DNA of 64,000 nt from Thysanoteuthis rhombus (Eukaryota > Mollusca > Cephalopoda > Oegopsida > Thysanoteuthidae): NCBI GenBank assembly GCA_963457665.1, contig OY735227.1, positions 39,194,250 to 39,258,249 on the forward strand, read 5' to 3'. The notes under the pieces were generated by a model, which was not told where the DNA came from, made no database searches, and saw nothing but the letters and a program-made list of their open reading frames with translations. A program made the position numbers and the translations under genes. Shown one piece after another: positions 58,310-64,000 of the stretch (position 1 is its first letter; the number at the start of each line of letters is the position of its first letter).

Positions 58310-59470
58310 AAAAAGACAACGATATGCTAGATACATAATTTTAAGGAAATTTCACTTTAAGTTTAAAGCAATACAATGCACTCCAAGCTGTTGGACAGAA
58401 TTGCAAGAAACTCCGAGGATACATTCAACCTGATCTCACGATGTTTATTTTTATGAAAAAAGAGCAAAGATTTCGCAGTTTTTAGACCTATAAAAAGGTT
58501 TTGGTACGGGAATTGGAGCAGATTTTAAAAGCTAGGCTCATACAATCTATAATCAGAAATAGATCGGCTATCCAATATATGTCTTCGAGACACAATGGGT
58601 TAAGTGTTCAGCTTGTAATCAAAGGATTTGGTGTAGCCCCCCCTGCTGTTTTCTAAAAAAAATATTGATTATTGTTGATAGTTGGTAGTTCTGTGTATGA
58701 ATTAATAATGTTCAAAACCTAATAAGATCAGTAATGACAGAGAAGAAACCGACTTTTCTCACAATGCAAGCCATCACCAACGAGAAATCGAGTGAAGAGA
58801 TTTTGTAGCGGTAAAAATACCCCTAAAACAAAACAAGCCTGGGTCAAACTCGATTCCTTCTTCTATTCGAATGGAAATGATTACTTTAACTTTTATATAA
58901 TATAGTAATGTATGATAAATGCAAAATTATTTAGAAAAGTATATCTAGCATGAATCCATTTATGTGTTACAATGAAGAAGCCCTTTCGTATTCATCGCAT
59001 AAATTGTCGTAGATATGTAAGTCTTGTCAGTTCCAGCTAGATGGTAAGAACACTGCCTTGGGATCTCTTGGTCCAGATCTGGTGGGGAATCGTTAATCTT
59101 ATAAATGTATCTGCTTGAATGAAATAAGCACTTAGGTTTTTGTAACATAAATTCTCATAAGTTCGTAAGAATTGTAAGTTTAGTAGTAAAAGGGCTGCCG
59201 GCTCATCACCTGGTCATTATTTCCAATCGATCTGGTTTTCTGTGATGGGATAGAAAAAACAATGAAGAGTTAAGTCCCTGATTTCGGTGAGGATTGTTAT
59301 CGTTCTTGTTGTTACGAAAAAAAAACATTGTTGACTCTAGACGTGGACTGGAATTCGACAACTATTTAATAATTCTGTCAACTGCAAAAAACGTCTTGCC
59401 TTTTTCAAAGAACATGAGCATTGGAGTGAGGAAGATTGGAGCCGTGTCCTGTTGTCTGAAGAACCGGTAT
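58310..59470. other. No supported feature
   Basis: AT-rich sequence. tRNA-like half-matches (for example near 59035-59095) are too weak to call. Confidence 0.45.
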
Positions 59471-59472
59471 TC

Positions 59473-59897
59473 AACATCATCATCATCATCATCATCATAA
59501 TCAGTCTTTTGACGTCTGCCGTTGGACATAGACCTTCCCCAGGATTCGCCATACTTTTCTATCATGAGAGTCACAGAGCCAATATTCCCTGAATTTGTCT
59601 GGTTCATCTCTCCATCTAGTGTTCTGTGGGCCTCAGTTTTGCATGAGGTCTATGGGGATCCATGTTGTGAGTTGTGATGTTTATCGGTTGTCTTCCATCG
59701 TAGCAACATGGCCAACCCATTGCCACTTGAGTTTTTTAAAAATAGTTTCTATGATGTCACGGACTCCCGTTTTCTTCCTGATATACTGTGCTATCTTGTG
59801 ATCTCTCCATGTAAGGTTGAGCATGATTCTCTCATGCACACGTTGCATGCCTCTCAGTTTGCAGGTCTGTCTCTTGGTTAGGTTCCATGTTTCAGAC
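59473..59897 (-). mobile_element. RTE LINE 3' fragment
   Basis: (CAT)n tail at 59475-59498, then the reverse complement of the last 400 bp of the family up to GGTTAGGTTCCATGTTTCAG. The minus frame 59932-59681 encodes the TWNLTKRQTCKLRGMQRVHERIML segment typical of the family C-terminus. Confidence 0.87.
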
Positions 59898-60370
59898 GGC
59901 AAGGGGAGAGTTTCGATCACAAATGCACGCACTGAAACGTTGAGTGCAATGGGGAAAACATAATGGTGTAAGTATGTTTCTTCCCGGTCAATGTACGATG
60001 GGCAATGACGTTGGCGCTTTGAAATCTGACCAAAACTTGAATAGCTTAAAGAACTCGATGTTGCCGAGTATGGGCGAGCTGTTTGGAGATTTGACGTCTA
60101 TTTCCAACACGATAACTATATCAAACACAACGCTCTAACGATGGGGGCGTTTCTTGATGATTAGTCCTCAAGCGGACTTTTCTGTCTCCCGAACTTTAAA
60201 CGATTGAAAAAAAAAGTGTATTTTGTCAATTATATAACAGAACCAAGTTTACTGCCTTTTCTTCGTAGTTTCCTATAAGCATCATATTTTGATAGTTGAA
60301 TCGAACCTGTAAGGACATTGAATGCTTATCATTTGCAAATGTCCCCTCCAGCTATCACTTCTTGCTGCTA

Positions 60371-60373
<3 letters not shown>

Positions 60374-60407
<34 letters not shown>
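60374..60407. repeat. (TA)n
   Basis: Left edge of a family A copy. Confidence 0.92.
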
Positions 60408-60410
<3 letters not shown>

Positions 60411-60690
60411 TTTACAGCTTTAAGCACTAAATATATAAATACATTTTCTCAAAAGATTTGTCATTTCAATCACTTATTTCCCGATATCTGATAACGTAAT
60501 TTATGTAATTTTCTTCAGTGTTTTTGTTTCATAAGGAATTAGATATCATGGTACTAGGCATGCATTTTTTTATATGATCATCGACTATTCACCACGTAAT
60601 TGTTTTGGGGATTTAAAAATAAAGGAGTTATATCAACATGACTCCCCTGCAGTATTGATCAAATACCAACTCCACATCAGCAATGATTTT
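60408..60690 (+). repeat. Interspersed repeat family A
   Basis: Follows the TA array at 60374. Landmarks: GGCTTTACAGCTTTAAGCACTAAA, TTATTTCCCGATATCTG, GGGGATTTAAAAATAAAGGAG. Confidence 0.7.
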
Positions 60691-61008
60691 AATGTATAGT
60701 GTATGTCATATTAGATGTATTTCATAATTTTATATGGGGTATCATGATAATGTATTTCATATGGATGTAACATATTACTTACGTCAGTTACTCAAAAAAT
60801 GTATACGACGGCTCAGTAAGTATAACCACAGACGTGACTGGTTTTCGTCTCACTTCGATTGAGTGTTCACTCATGGGAATATTACATCAGTTGTGTCGGT
60901 TTTAATCTCGGATGCATGCACACCAACTTATGATATCATATTTAAGAATGCTACTGATACACACACACAGACATACAAACGCACATACAAATATATATAT
61001 ATATATAT

Positions 61009-61145
61009 GCGAGATATGGACATATTTGGTCCGACAAAATGAATTATAAGCAGCGTTATACGATTGAGGAATTTATTTGAAATGATCTCATGTTGTTATA
61101 CGGTTTGTATATCAGTCAAATTACAACACGTAAATGTATACGTAG
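61009..61145 (-). mobile_element. Family B SINE, 3' half
   Basis: Reads on the minus strand to TTCATTTTGTCGGACCAAATATGTCC, next to the short TA array at 60988-61008. No tRNA-like head remains. Confidence 0.7.
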
Positions 61146-61581
61146 GGGAGCGTGTCGTCAAGTGTGTGTTTATGCAACCATTGTCATAGGCAGTACTCTC
61201 CGAAAGTACAGCGTTTCAATGAAATGTTTCCTTGGTCCAAATAGCGGGTAAGCGAGGAAGCAATCCACATTACTTCACATGGGAAAAATATTGAGCGATA
61301 CCTGACCCATAATAACTTTTTCTCTATGTTTGCCAGTTTTACGTATAGTGTTACTCCTTTTTGTGTTCTCTTATTCCTTTTCATTACTTTAGAGCATGTC
61401 TTGAATGGATGAATAAAATGTAAAAAGATGCATCCATCTGACTGAATAATGATCGTATATTTATAGGAATGAAAGTTTCGTCAAAGATGACGGAAACATT
61501 TGAATCAAATTTATTTAATGGAATGCACAATTTAGTTGAAAGGTAAAATAAGCTAAAATTACTTTAATGACAGAATTATGG

Positions 61582-61582
<1 letters not shown>

Positions 61583-61636
<54 letters not shown>
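61583..61636. repeat. (TA)n
   Basis: Between a 41.6-kb-type tandem unit and family A. Confidence 0.93.
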
Positions 61637-61637
<1 letters not shown>

Positions 61638-61639
<2 letters not shown>

Positions 61640-61842
61640 CATATAACGGTTACATGGTAAACAACTGATGATCCGAACAAGAGACAATTTATACATTGTA
61701 CAAAGTTGACAAAGGAACAGAGAAAAACGCTGAAGACAATTTTATAAATCGCATTGATAGGTATTGGGGAAATAGGTGACTGAAAGGACAAAAAAAATCT
61801 TTCTGCTTAGTGCTCAAAAGTGTGAAGCTTTCTAGACTATAT
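61638..61842 (-). repeat. Interspersed repeat family A, reverse copy
   Basis: Lies between two TA arrays. Reads in reverse as the other A copies (GTCTAGAAAGCTTCACACTTTTGAGCACTAAGC ... GGATCATCAGTTGTTTACCATGTAACCG). Short related pieces are at 62231-62270 (plus) and 41022-41060 (minus). Confidence 0.68.
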
Positions 61843-61861
61843 ATATATATATATAAATATA

Positions 61862-62141
61862 TGTATATATAATGCTCCTCTATTCAGGGTTGTGCAGTTT
61901 TTAAGTGAGGTAACTCATCCATTCTAAGCTTATGCTATGCTTTTCTATAGGAATAGAGCACTCTGATGGATGAGGAATTTCTGCGAAAAATGAATATATC
62001 GCTTAAATTCAGCATTAGTAGTAGGATATGGGCCTCTGGGTCTGATGTGGGGGTTTCAATTCTGCCTCGCGGTACTGGATTGGTTAAAAGTCTATAGCCA
62101 ACCTGTGATGTAATACATCGAAACAGCCATCTGTGGATGAC

Positions 62142-62144
<3 letters not shown>
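61862..62144 (+). mobile_element. tRNA-derived SINE, family C
   Basis: Plus-strand copy with TATAGGAATAGAGCACTCTG, GGGTCTGATGTGGGGGTTTCAATTCTGCC (B-box region) and the terminal GAAACAGCCATCTGTGGATGACACAA, followed directly by (TA)n at 62145. Short peptides predicted antisense here are artefacts. Confidence 0.73.

Positions 62145-62230
<86 letters not shown>
62145..62230. repeat. (TA)n(GA)n
   Basis: Tail of SINE C, followed by a family A start (GTCTGGAAAGCTTTACAGC). Confidence 0.93.
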
Positions 62231-62232
<2 letters not shown>

Positions 62233-62289
62233 TGGAAAGCTTTACAGCATTGACTACTAAGCATAAAATTTTTTCAATGTATATATACG

Positions 62290-62564
62290 TATAAATGCGT
62301 TATATTGCTTCGAAATACTATTTGGAAAGATTTCCTGCTGTCACGCAGAGAACAGATCATTTGGCCGAGAAAGCATAATCAGAATAAACGATTAAAGAAC
62401 ACGGGCGGAAGCGGAAATATTTCACTCTATTGTTCATTCTATTTACGATAGATAGGCCAGATGATACATTCACCGTGTCATAACTTGATGTCATTTCGAA
62501 TAGAGTACCAAAGTAATATCACACATATATGATTATTTCTGTCGGATTATATATCCATTTTTCG
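62290..62564. mobile_element. Family B SINE pair next to the giant AAT array
   Basis: The left part (62300-62400, minus) and right part (about 62425-62564, plus) are mirror-related bodies (AATCAGAATAAACGATTAAAGAA / TTGTTCATTCTATTTACG). The plus copy ends TTCTGTCGGATTATATATCCATTTTTCG, which abuts (ATA)n at 62565. Other copies end in (TA)n at that point. Confidence 0.68.

Positions 62565-64000
<1,436 letters not shown>

Overview
This window looks like AT-rich, repeat-dominated metazoan nuclear DNA. I see no bacterial-style gene order, no host protein-coding gene I can support and no functional tRNA or rRNA gene. The density of (TA)n, (GA)n and (AAT)n arrays, tRNA-derived SINEs, RTE-type LINEs and LINEs carrying a restriction-like endonuclease (RLE) suggests a mollusc, probably a cephalopod. 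That placement is inference, not something the sequence proves.

Layout. 1-8.4 kb: unique AT-rich DNA with microsatellites and a 307-bp element with inverted termini (4.85-5.16 kb). 8.4-13.4 kb: three decayed RLE-LINE remnants, a degenerate tandem array (9.2-10.2 kb) and a copy of repeat family F. 13.1-18.9 kb is the core. RLE-LINE pieces are strung between AAT arrays, the longest with an almost intact reverse transcriptase plus endonuclease frame (13.77-16.85 kb). Next to it an RTE-clade LINE (17.17-18.83 kb) is flanked by a 13-bp target-site duplication. 20.4-25.4 kb: an old RTE copy, a SINE, family A, a 255-bp tandem repeat and two more RLE-LINE 3' ends on AAT arrays. 25-34 kb: microsatellites, a tRNA-Val-like SINE head, a 28-30-bp minisatellite, a 140-bp tandem array and the 3' end of a CR1/L2/Jockey-type LINE. 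35-60 kb: eight short RTE 3' ends on both strands, SINEs ending in (TA)n, foldback elements and family F and G copies. 60-64 kb: SINEs and family A, ending in a perfect AAT array of at least 1.43 kb that runs off the window.

How the parts fit. Two LINE lineages supply the recognisable coding sequence. The RLE LINE has AAT repeat at most of its readable ends, as reported for Dong/R4-like elements. The RTE LINE ends in a TGA-repeat tail that also supplies its stop codon, and it has scattered at least ten 5'-truncated copies. The SINEs carry degenerate pol III A and B boxes and end in (TA)n, which accounts for several of the long TA arrays. Both best reading frames carry one nonsense codon at a position where a sister copy in this window keeps a sense codon. 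The longest copies are therefore recently dead rather than ancient.
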